A stretch of DNA of 9,290 nt from Verrucomicrobiota bacterium (GTDB lineage Bacteria; Verrucomicrobiota; Verrucomicrobiia; Chthoniobacterales; UBA10450). The stretch lies in contig QHOR01000056.1 in assembly GCA_003219395.1 (NCBI GenBank), positions 1-9,290 of the forward strand. Direction: 5' to 3'. This document shows, piece after piece, positions 1 to 6,208 of the stretch. Positions within the stretch are counted from its first letter, which is position 1, and every line of letters starts with the position of its first letter. The position numbers and the translations under genes were made by a program. Under the pieces are notes generated by a model. The model made no database searches, was not told the origin of the DNA, and saw only the letters and a program-made list of their open reading frames with translations.

Positions 1-566
1 ACGCGCGGGAGATATTTTTGTTTCTGCTCTTCTGTGCCGAATAACAGCAGCGGTTGCGCGACTCCGATCGATTGATGCGCGGAAACAAGCGCAGCCACGT
101 TTCCGTCCCAACTCCCAAGCAAAACTGCTGCCCGCCCGTAATTGGATTGTGACAAACCCAGTCCGCCATATTTCTTTGGCACTTTGATTCCAAACGCCCC
201 GATTTCTGCCAGTCCCTTGAAATTTTCCGGTGGAATTTCACCGGTTCGATCGATCTCGTCGGGATCGATGTGTTCGCGCAAATACGTTTCCAGCTTCTGC
301 AAAAATTCTTCGCCAGCGGCGCGATCTTCAGTGCTCTGCGCCGGGTATGGATAAATCCGATCGAAATCGTAACGGCCGACAAAAAGATTACTGGCGAAAC
401 TGCCGCGGTCCTCGAGCGGATCGCGCGCGGCCTCCGCCAGCTCAAGCGCTTCCCGCTGGCCTTTTGCCATCTTCGATGTGTCAATGACAGCGGCGGCCGG
501 CTTTTCTGGCCTGGCGCTGGTTTCCTCAGCGATTTGTTTTTCCGGCGCTTCGAGCGGGGATTTCAT
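1..566 (-). CDS. acyl-CoA dehydrogenase, VLCAD/ACAD9-like, N-terminal part (runs off left edge)
   Basis: Flavoenzyme catalysing the first, alpha-beta dehydrogenation step of beta-oxidation on acyl-CoA, passing electrons to ETF. Only the first 188 residues are in the window, so the FAD-binding middle domain and the catalytic glutamate are not visible. Residues 56-75 (SFASNLFVGRY...IYPYP) and 163-187 (AHQSIG...LLLFGTEEQKQKYLP) match the start of the mitochondrial very-long-chain enzyme as I remember it (SFAVGMFKG..., AHQSIG...LLFGT). Between them lies the usual helical N-domain with GAFGIKVPKKYGGLGLS at 123-139. The start is the ATG at 566, because an in-frame TAA lies three codons upstream. 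The first roughly 45 residues are Ala/Glu/Pro-rich and outside the family core, so Met33 (position 470) is an alternative start; neither has a good Shine-Dalgarno. It lies downstream of fadJ on the same strand and is probably co-transcribed. Family call is confident; chain-length specificity is inferred. Confidence 0.9.
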   Translation of the reverse strand, partial: MKSPLEAPEKQIAEETSARPEKPAAAVIDTSKMAKGQREALELAEAARDPLEDRGSFASNLFVGRYDFDRIYPYPAQSTEDRAAGEEFLQKLETYLREHIDPDEIDRTGEIPPENFKGLAEIGAFGIKVPKKYGGLGLSQSNYGRAAVLLGSWDGNVAALVSAHQSIGVAQPLLLFGTEEQKQKYLPR

Positions 567-577
567 TGGCGCTTATC

Positions 578-698
578 GGAAGACAGCCTTCCAGGCTGTC
601 ATGGCAGGCAGGCTTCCCAGCCTGCCCGGTTTTAACAACGTGAAAATAGACAGGCCGGGAGGCGTGTCTGCCATGACAAGCGAGGACGCTTGTCTTCC
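578..698. repeat. composite nested-palindrome element (REP/BIME-like) between fadJ and the acyl-CoA dehydrogenase gene
   Basis: Four short hairpins lie in a row: GACAGCC/GGCTGTC at 582-588 and 594-600; GGCAGGC/GCCTGCC at 607-613 and 620-626; an imperfect one at 649-668 (GACAGGCC/GGCGTGTC, one mismatch); and GACAAGCG/CGCTTGTC at 675-682 and 687-694. They are nested in a larger inverted repeat: GGAAGACA at 578-585 mirrors TGTCTTCC at 691-698, and TGTCATGGCA at 598-607 mirrors TGCCATGACA at 669-678, both perfectly. The element fills nearly the whole gap, beginning 4 bases beyond the fadJ stop and ending 11 bases short of the next start. No T-run follows any stem on the minus strand, so a simple intrinsic terminator is unlikely. 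Dispersed REP/BIME-like DNA that stabilises or attenuates the mRNA is the better guess. Whether it recurs in the genome cannot be seen here. Confidence 0.8.
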
Positions 699-702
699 AG
701 TG

Positions 703-2805
703 TCACTTTTCATAAAATCTGGTTCCATCGCGGGCGTGCTTTTTCAATATTTCGCACGGCAAAAATTTCTCCTCAGTCTGCGCCAGCCGTTCCAGTTCAT
801 CGACGACTTTCTTCAGCCCAAAATGTTCCGCGAACCGCAATGGTCCACCTCGGAACGGTGCGAAACCGGTTCCCAAAATCATTCCGTAGTCCGCGTCCTC
901 GGGGGAGTCGACAACATTCTCCTCCACACAGCGCGCAGCTTCATTGACCATCAGGAAGATCAATCGGTTGGCCAGTTCCTCTTCATTTAACCGCACCCGA
1001 GGGTCGCGATGCCAACCCGGAGGAATATTCGGCCCCTCCGCGCCCTCAGGATCGCCGTGCAATGCGCCGCGCCACTGGACAAGCGATTCGTTAGGCGTTT
1101 GCATTTTGCCTTCATATTTATAAAAACCTGCGCCTGCTTTACGGCCGAGCATCCTGCCATCACGCAGCCAGAGGAGAACCGAGGAAACGTGATCCCGCCT
1201 CCCGTACGCTTTTTCCAATGTATTGCCGATATCAATGGTAATATCGACGCCGATTTCATCGATTAATCGCAGCGGACCCATCGGCATGCCCCATTGCACC
1301 AGCGCATTGTCAATACGGACAGCATCTACACCACTCTCGAAAAGCCCGGCAGCATCAAGCAAATATGGAAACAAAACGCGGTTAACCAGAAAACCCGGAC
1401 TGTCGCGCACAATCACCGGCAGTTTTCCAATTTGTCGTGCAAAAGCGAGGCTTCGTTCGCGCGTCTCGTTTGACGTTTGTTTCGCAATCACGACTTCAAC
1501 CAGTTTCATTCGGCTCACTGGATTAAAAAAGTGAAGGCCAATCACGTGCTCGGGTGAAACGGTCGTGTCGGCGAGCCTGCCGACCGGCAGCGCCGATGTG
1601 TTTGTGGCAACAATCGTTTTCGGGCCGGCCTGCATCCCCAGCTCACGAAAGATTTCTTTCTTTACCTCAAACTTTTCCGAGGCAGCCTCAATGATGAATT
1701 GCACGTCGCGCAACTCCATCGGCGCGGTCGACGCGACAATACGTGCCCGGCCTGCTGTTGCTTTCTCTTCTGTCATCAAACCACGCTTTACGGCGTCTGC
1801 GTAGGTTTTCTCGATGTTCGCCAAGCCGCGGTCAATCTGCTCACGTGCGATGTCGCGCAGGATAACCGTCACTCCGCGCGAACTAAGCCATTGCGCGATG
1901 CCTGAGCCCATTACGCCCGCGCCGATCACTGCGGCGTGCACTACCTTTTCAGTCGCCGTTTTCGAAGTTCCTTTTTTGTACTTTTCAGCCAGGAAGAAAT
2001 TCCGAATCAGATTTTGCGTCGGCTCTGATTTGCCAAGATCGACAATCGCGTCCAGCTCCATCCGCAGCGATTCATCGGGCGAAATCGCCAAAGTCTTGTT
2101 AACGATTTCTAAAGCACGTTGTGGTGCCGCGTTTCCGTGTTGTTTTGCACGGCGGATCTCCTGCGACGGCGGTTTCGCGGAAGCTCGGTCCTCCGCTTTG
2201 CGTTTTCCGTCGCGTAACTTCTTCCGTGCCAGCTCGAGAAGTTCGTCACGTGAAACGATCCAATCGACCAGGCCCACGCTCCTGGCTTCCTGCGCCGAAT
2301 AAAGTTTCCCCTTTGCAATCACTTCCGCCGCTTTCTCGACGCCAATCAACCGCGGCAGGCGTGTGCAACCGCCCCAGGCGGGAATGAGGCCCAGTGTCGT
2401 CTCGGGAAGTCCGATCCGCGTGGCCGGATCATCCGAAGCCACCCGATAGTCGCACGCCAATGTTACCTCGTAGCCGCCACCAGCGGACGCGCCGTGGATT
2501 GCGGCAACAGTGGGAATTTTCAATTGTGCCAGCCGATTCAAAACCTGTTGCCCGTGAGCAATAAAGGCCCGCATGTCACCGGTCTGCGCCTGTTGTAGCA
2601 GCGTCTTAAGATCAGCTCCTGCCACGAAAATAGATTTTTTCGCCGAAGCGATAATCAGGCCGCTCAACGATGCGTCGCTTTCAACAGAATCGAGGTGTTC
2701 GTTCAACTCATCGAGCGTAGCTGCGTCGAAAATGTTCGCGCCGGATTCAGGCCGATCGAAGACGAGAAGGCAAACGTGATCGTCGCCGATCTCACGCCGA
2801 ATCAT
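703..2805 (-). CDS. fadJ: fused enoyl-CoA hydratase / 3-hydroxyacyl-CoA dehydrogenase (beta-oxidation multienzyme alpha subunit)
   Basis: Bifunctional beta-oxidation enzyme: hydrates trans-2-enoyl-CoA, then oxidises L-3-hydroxyacyl-CoA with NAD+, normally as the alpha chain of a complex with a thiolase. Numbering from the preferred Met at 2805 gives 700 residues, near FadJ/FadB (about 714-729). The crotonase domain (about 1-190) has the oxyanion-hole stretch IFVAGAD and both catalytic acids, Glu113 (AGGGYE) and Glu135 (GLPETTLG). The dehydrogenase domain has the Rossmann loop GAGVMG at 295-300, then NTSALP (Ser404), HFFNPV (His425), VEVV (Glu437) and PGFLVNR. The C-terminal domain ends in GTGFAPFRGGPLR. 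All expected catalytic residues are present. The frame is open to a start at 2952, but the extra 49 residues (Arg-rich, translated from a hairpin region and a possible promoter) do not look like protein. Met42 (2829) is another option. It could equally be labelled fadB. Confidence 0.93.
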   Translation of the reverse strand: MIRREIGDDHVCLLVFDRPESGANIFDAATLDELNEHLDSVESDASLSGLIIASAKKSIFVAGADLKTLLQQAQTGDMRAFIAHGQQVLNRLAQLKIPTVAAIHGASAGGGYEVTLACDYRVASDDPATRIGLPETTLGLIPAWGGCTRLPRLIGVEKAAEVIAKGKLYSAQEARSVGLVDWIVSRDELLELARKKLRDGKRKAEDRASAKPPSQEIRRAKQHGNAAPQRALEIVNKTLAISPDESLRMELDAIVDLGKSEPTQNLIRNFFLAEKYKKGTSKTATEKVVHAAVIGAGVMGSGIAQWLSSRGVTVILRDIAREQIDRGLANIEKTYADAVKRGLMTEEKATAGRARIVASTAPMELRDVQFIIEAASEKFEVKKEIFRELGMQAGPKTIVATNTSALPVGRLADTTVSPEHVIGLHFFNPVSRMKLVEVVIAKQTSNETRERSLAFARQIGKLPVIVRDSPGFLVNRVLFPYLLDAAGLFESGVDAVRIDNALVQWGMPMGPLRLIDEIGVDITIDIGNTLEKAYGRRDHVSSVLLWLRDGRMLGRKAGAGFYKYEGKMQTPNESLVQWRGALHGDPEGAEGPNIPPGWHRDPRVRLNEEELANRLIFLMVNEAARCVEENVVDSPEDADYGMILGTGFAPFRGGPLRFAEHFGLKKVVDELERLAQTEEKFLPCEILKKHARDGTRFYEK

Positions 2806-2836
2806 TGGACCTGTAGCAACCGCAGGCATCACCCAC

Positions 2837-2865
2837 AATTTTGGAACGTTTCCGCGAAATGCCAA
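2837..2865 (-). promoter_or_regulatory. possible fadJ promoter with overlapping dyads
   Basis: On the minus strand TTGGCA (2865-2860, five of six to the sigma-70 -35 box) is followed after exactly 17 bases by AAAATT (2842-2837), a poor -10 with only three matches. Transcription would begin near 2830, giving a short leader before the ATG at 2805 and excluding the 2952 start. Two short overlapping dyads lie in the spacer, GGAA-CGT-TTCC (2843-2853) and TTTC-CGC-GAAA (2849-2859), which could be an operator for a fatty-acid regulator. This is pattern matching only, and the taxon's promoter consensus is unknown. Confidence 0.25.
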
Positions 2866-2913
2866 GCGCAGAAGGTGTAGCCGTCTCCGCTGCGTCGAGG
2901 CGATCCCTGAAAG

Positions 2914-2937
2914 CCACGGCGACACAGCGCCGTGTCG
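2914..2937. repeat. GC-rich hairpin in the divergent fadJ/mgtE gap
   Basis: CACGGCG at 2915-2921 pairs with CGCCGTG at 2928-2934 around a 6-base loop. The same bases offer an alternative fold, CGACAC (2920-2925) with GTGTCG (2932-2937). It lies about 50 bases upstream of the mgtE start and about 110 upstream of the fadJ start. It may be part of a longer dispersed repeat running to about 2875, or a terminator-like insulator. It does not resemble the M-box or mgtA Mg2+ riboswitches as I know them. Confidence 0.5.
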
Positions 2938-2986
2938 ACAACGTTCGCTCATTGCGTGTTGTCGCGGCGAATGTTAGAAACCCGAC

Positions 2987-4384
2987 GTGGTCGGCAAACT
3001 TCTCGCGCCAGAAATCAAAAGTCTGATCGACGCCCGAAATTTCGGGGGGCTGCGCGAGCTGTTTCGCGAGTGGCCGCCGGCCGATGTCGCTGAAGTAATC
3101 CTCGACTTGCCTGAAGACGAACAGGTCATCATCTTTCGCGTCCTTCCAGCGGCGCTGGCGGCGGATGTTTTCGAGTATATCGGAGTCGAGGCACAGCAGC
3201 AGTTGTTGCGGGCGATGGCGCACGAGCAGGTCGTCGCCATTCTGAACGAGATGTCGCCGGACGATCGCACGGCGCTGCTGGAGGAATTGCCAAGCGCCGC
3301 GGCGCGCCAGCTAATCCGTCTGCTGACGCCGGAAGAACGGCACGTGGCCACGGCGCTTTTGGGTTACCCGGAAGACAGCGTGGGGCGTTTGATGACACCG
3401 GATTTTATCCAGGTGAAGGAGGATTGGACGGTGCAACATGTGCTCGATTACGTGCGCGAGTACGGCCGCGACAGCGAGACGCTGAACTTTGTCTATGTCG
3501 TGGATGAGCGTGGCAAATTGATCGACGACGTGCGCATGCGCGAGTTCCTGATCCGGCCGCTTACAGCAAAAGTGAGCGACATTCGCGACGAAAACTTCGT
3601 GGCGTTAAACGTGGGCGATTCACAGCAGGATGCGTTGAACGTGTTCCGCAAGTACGATCGTGCCGCGTTGCCGGTGGTCGATTCAAATGGCGTCCTGGTC
3701 GGGATCGTCACGGCTGATGACATGCTCGATGTCGCTGAGGAAGAGGCAACCGAGGATATTCAAAAATTCGGCGGCATGGAAGCGTTGGAAGAGCCGTATA
3801 TGCGCATTCCCCTTTGGCGCATGGTGCGTAAACGCGCCGGCTGGTTGGTGATTTTGTTCCTGGGCGAAATGTTAACTGCGACAGCAATGGCGAATTATCA
3901 GCAAGAACTGGCAAAGGCGCTTGTGCTCGCGTTGTTCCTGCCACTGATCATCTCCAGCGGTGGAAACTCTGGTTCGCAAGCTTCCACTTTGATGATTCGC
4001 GCCATGGCGCTCGGTGAAGTGAGCCTGCGCGATTGGTGGCGAGTAATGGGTCGCGAAGTGCAGGCTGGACTTTGGTTGGGAGCGATCCTGGGAGCGATCG
4101 GTATCCTGCGCGTCGGGGCCTGGGCCATCATTGGCCAACAATATTTCCACCAGCAGCCTTACGGCGCGCATTGGCCGCTGGTCGCGCTCACCGTCGGGAC
4201 CGCACTAGTCGGCGTCGTGCTTTGGGGAACTCTTTCCGGGTCCATGCTTCCCTTTCTTCTCCGTAGAGTAGGAGCCGATCCCGCCACGTCATCGGCGCCT
4301 TTTGTTGCCACGCTTGTGGATGTGACCGGCTTAATCATTTATTTTAGCATCGCTCTGCTTATTATGCGCGGCACGATGCTGTAG
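2987..4384 (+). CDS. mgtE: MgtE-family magnesium channel/transporter
   Basis: Homodimeric inner-membrane Mg2+ channel whose cytosolic part senses Mg2+ and closes the pore. All three modules are visible in 465 residues (Thermus MgtE is 450): an acidic superhelical N domain (about 5-130), a CBS pair (about 135-255, with LNFVYVVDERGKL and LPVVDSNGVLVGIVTADD), the plug-helix region EEEATEDIQKFGGMEALEEPY, and a membrane domain with five hydrophobic spans from about 283 to 461. The signature GGNSGSQ is at 325-331. Asp445 in the last span (LVDVTG) corresponds to the pore Asp432 of the Thermus protein. The start is the GTG at 2987, because an in-frame TAG lies four codons upstream and there is no other early Met. 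No Shine-Dalgarno is visible, so initiation may be weak or leaderless. It is divergent from fadJ and first in a plus-strand run with the phosphate genes. Confidence 0.95.
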   Translation: MVGKLLAPEIKSLIDARNFGGLRELFREWPPADVAEVILDLPEDEQVIIFRVLPAALAADVFEYIGVEAQQQLLRAMAHEQVVAILNEMSPDDRTALLEELPSAAARQLIRLLTPEERHVATALLGYPEDSVGRLMTPDFIQVKEDWTVQHVLDYVREYGRDSETLNFVYVVDERGKLIDDVRMREFLIRPLTAKVSDIRDENFVALNVGDSQQDALNVFRKYDRAALPVVDSNGVLVGIVTADDMLDVAEEEATEDIQKFGGMEALEEPYMRIPLWRMVRKRAGWLVILFLGEMLTATAMANYQQELAKALVLALFLPLIISSGGNSGSQASTLMIRAMALGEVSLRDWWRVMGREVQAGLWLGAILGAIGILRVGAWAIIGQQYFHQQPYGAHWPLVALTVGTALVGVVLWGTLSGSMLPFLLRRVGADPATSSAPFVATLVDVTGLIIYFSIALLIMRGTML

Positions 4385-4430
4385 CCACAGGAGCTGATCG
4401 CGGCGCTGGCCCGTGGCAAGCTCTGGGATT

Positions 4431-4451
4431 GCCGAGCTCAACGCCCTCGGC
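4431..4451 (+). promoter_or_regulatory. hairpin just upstream of the DUF47 ribosome binding site
   Basis: GCCGAG (4431-4436) pairs with CTCGGC (4446-4451) around a 9-base loop. The stem ends 3 bases before the Shine-Dalgarno of the next gene. It could shield or present the ribosome binding site in an mgtE-DUF47 transcript. A T-run is absent, so it is not a standard terminator. Six base pairs could also arise by chance in GC-rich DNA. Confidence 0.35.
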
Positions 4452-4454
4452 TAC

Positions 4455-4461
4455 AAAGGAG
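4455..4461 (+). promoter_or_regulatory. strong Shine-Dalgarno fixing the DUF47 start
   Basis: AAAGGAG lies 6 bases before the ATG at 4468. The frame is open from an earlier ATG at 4429, but that would put this site inside the coding sequence, and the extra 13 residues (PSSTPSATKETV) do not look like family sequence. It is the only textbook Shine-Dalgarno I see in the window. Confidence 0.8.
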
Positions 4462-4467
4462 ACGGTC

Positions 4468-5106
4468 ATGTTGTCGATTCAAAAAATCTTCGGGCGCGAC
4501 GAAAAGTTCTACAATTTGTTGGAGCAGAGCGCCGAAGAAGCAGACGCCAGCGTCCATCACTTGATCGCGCTGCTGGAACGCCTGGAGCAACACGAGTCGC
4601 CACAGAGTCTGGAACAATTCATTCTCAGTCGGCGCAAAGACAAGGAAATCACTCAGGAACTTACCGAACAGCTTTGTAAAACGTTTATCACCCCTTTGGA
4701 ACGGGAGGACATTCAGGCGCTGGCCGGAGCATTGTACAAAATACCGAAGACAGTAGAGAAAATTGGAGAGCGCGTTTTGATCTGCCCGGAGGACTTGCAC
4801 GGCCGAGATTTCCGCAAACAGGTGGAACTCCTCGATCAAGCGGCGGAAACAGTCATGGCCATGGTAAAACAATTACGAAAAGGCACCGATGCGGCGACTG
4901 CGCGCGAGATGAATGCCAAGCTTCAGTCGATTGAGGGCGAAGCCGACAAACTCGAGCTCGATCTGTTGCGCGATCTTTACCAGGGCGATTATGAAGCGAA
5001 GCAGGTGATTTTTCTGCACGATCTGTTCGCATTGATCGAAAAGGTCATCGATCGTTGCCGCGATGCAGGAAATATTGTCCTGGAAGTGGCGCTGAAGTAT
5101 TCGTAG
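4468..5106 (+). CDS. DUF47/PhoU-like phosphate transport regulator
   Basis: Small cytosolic helical protein of the DUF47 (PhoU_div, TIGR00153) family, which accompanies PiT transporters and is thought to regulate phosphate uptake. The 212 residues are nearly all helical. Hallmarks are KTFITPLEREDIQALAGALYKI at about 71-92 and the C-terminal half with EGEADKLE (156-163) and LIEKVIDRCRDAGNIV (189-204), which fit the two-fold PhoU-like bundle. The E-x3-D metal motif is intact in the second repeat (Glu156/Asp160), but the corresponding stretch of the first repeat reads SRRKD (54-58), with Ser where Glu is usual by my alignment by eye. The gene starts 83 bases after mgtE and ends 19 bases before the phosphate transporter, so co-transcription with the latter is very likely. 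Family call is strong; regulatory mechanism is inferred. Confidence 0.92.
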   Translation: MLSIQKIFGRDEKFYNLLEQSAEEADASVHHLIALLERLEQHESPQSLEQFILSRRKDKEITQELTEQLCKTFITPLEREDIQALAGALYKIPKTVEKIGERVLICPEDLHGRDFRKQVELLDQAAETVMAMVKQLRKGTDAATAREMNAKLQSIEGEADKLELDLLRDLYQGDYEAKQVIFLHDLFALIEKVIDRCRDAGNIVLEVALKYS

Positions 5107-5125
5107 CCCGCTGCGTACTGCGGCT

Positions 5126-6160
5126 ATGTTTACGTTTCTCACAGTCGTAGTCGCGTCGATCATCTTCGAATACAGCAACGGCTTTCACGACGCCGCCAAT
5201 GCCATCGCCACGGTCGTCTCGACCAAGGTACTGACGCCGCGCCAGGCCATTGCGATGGCTGCTTTCTTTAATCTCACAGGCGCTCTGCTGGGCGGCGCGG
5301 TCGCCTCGACCATCGGCAAAGGCCTTGTGGACACGAACGTTGTCACAATGCCCACAGTGCTTGCCGCTGTCGTCGCTGCGTTCGTGTGGAACATCACCAC
5401 CTGGTGGTTCGGCTTGCCTTCGAGCTCGAGTCACGCGCTCATCGGCGGACTTTGTGGCGCGGCGCTTGCGACGGCGCGCAACGATTGGTCAGTAATAAAG
5501 TGGAATGCTGGCATCTGGCCGAAAGTCGTTGTGCCAATGCTCACCTCCCCACTCGCTGGATTTATTTTTGGCGGGCTACTGATGTTCTTGCTTTTCGCAG
5601 CGCTTCATCGTTTCACGCCGCACTTGGTGAACACGCTGTTCGGCAAACTCCAAATCTTCAGCGCAGCGTGGATGGCGCACAGCCATGGCTCAAACGACGC
5701 GCAAAAGACGATGGGCATCATCGCACTCGCACTTTTTACCGGCACCAAAGCCGGCAGCTTCGATCATTTGCCCGGCTACCTGGCTTTTCTTAGGACCCCG
5801 ACTTTTATCCTGCCTATCTGGGTGGTCGCGGTGTGCGCGTTAACGATGGCAGTTGGGACCGCTGCAGGTGGCTGGCGGATTATTCGCACGCTGGGACATC
5901 GCATGGTGAAATTGCAACCGGTGAACGGCTTTGCCGCAGAAACCACTGCGGCGGTGATTATCCAGGCCGCAAGCTACTACGGCATTCCGCTTTCCACTAC
6001 GCACGTAATCACAACATCGATTATGGGCGTAGGCGCCGTGAAACGCTTCAGCGGATTGAGATGGACCGTGGTCGAGCGAATCATCTGGGCCTGGCTTTTC
6101 ACTCTACCGGCGAGCGGGCTGGTCGGTTATGTGCTCGAACGTGTGGTGGCAGCTCTTTGA
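5126..6160 (+). CDS. pit: PiT-family inorganic phosphate transporter
   Basis: Low-affinity phosphate carrier of the inner membrane. Bacterial PiT proteins cotransport neutral metal-phosphate complexes (for example MgHPO4) with protons. Its 344 residues carry the duplicated PiT signature: NGFHDAANAIAT at 18-29 in the first half and HGSNDAQKTMGI at 187-198 in the second. The matching loops are GLPSSSSHALIGG (96-108) and IPLSTTHVITTSIMGVG (287-303). About ten hydrophobic spans can be seen. The length is that of the compact bacterial/archaeal type rather than the roughly 500-residue E. coli PitA. The ATG at 5126 follows the DUF47 stop by 19 bases without a clear Shine-Dalgarno, so translation may depend on coupling. 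It ends 48 bases from the convergent M28 gene, and I see no terminator hairpin in that gap. Confidence 0.95.
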   Translation: MFTFLTVVVASIIFEYSNGFHDAANAIATVVSTKVLTPRQAIAMAAFFNLTGALLGGAVASTIGKGLVDTNVVTMPTVLAAVVAAFVWNITTWWFGLPSSSSHALIGGLCGAALATARNDWSVIKWNAGIWPKVVVPMLTSPLAGFIFGGLLMFLLFAALHRFTPHLVNTLFGKLQIFSAAWMAHSHGSNDAQKTMGIIALALFTGTKAGSFDHLPGYLAFLRTPTFILPIWVVAVCALTMAVGTAAGGWRIIRTLGHRMVKLQPVNGFAAETTAAVIIQAASYYGIPLSTTHVITTSIMGVGAVKRFSGLRWTVVERIIWAWLFTLPASGLVGYVLERVVAAL

Positions 6161-6208
6161 TCTGTTTCTTTTCGTAAGTCAGCACCAACGCCATCCTGGA
6201 ACTCCCGG

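Noticed and set aside
582..626. Tandem hairpins as an intrinsic terminator for fadJ
   Set aside because: Stems are strong but no T-run follows on the minus strand, and the next co-directional gene starts immediately after. A repeat element explains the structure better.
578..698. CRISPR array
   Set aside because: The repeated units are palindromes of unequal length without regular spacers or a constant repeat; no cas genes are in the window.
478..990. Plus-strand open frame of 170 codons
   Set aside because: It lies opposite the acyl-CoA dehydrogenase start, the palindromes and the fadJ 3' end, and shows no recognisable protein family. The minus strand carries clear catalytic motifs, so this is a shadow.
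1814..2302. Plus-strand open frame of 162 codons inside fadJ
   Set aside because: It is antisense to the linker and Rossmann region of fadJ, its translation is Ser/Arg/Ala-rich low-complexity, and it has no ribosome binding site.
2806..2986. Mg2+ riboswitch (M-box) upstream of mgtE
   Set aside because: The gap holds only a short GC-rich hairpin and none of the conserved M-box features I would expect, and much of the 181 bases would be shared with the fadJ promoter.
2792..3223. Minus-strand open frame overlapping the divergent gap and mgtE
   Set aside because: It is antisense to the MgtE N domain, which has strong family support. Composition is arbitrary and no domain is seen.
6161..6208. 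Bidirectional terminator between the convergent pit and M28 genes
   Set aside because: No stem of useful length with flanking T-runs could be found by eye in these 48 bases.
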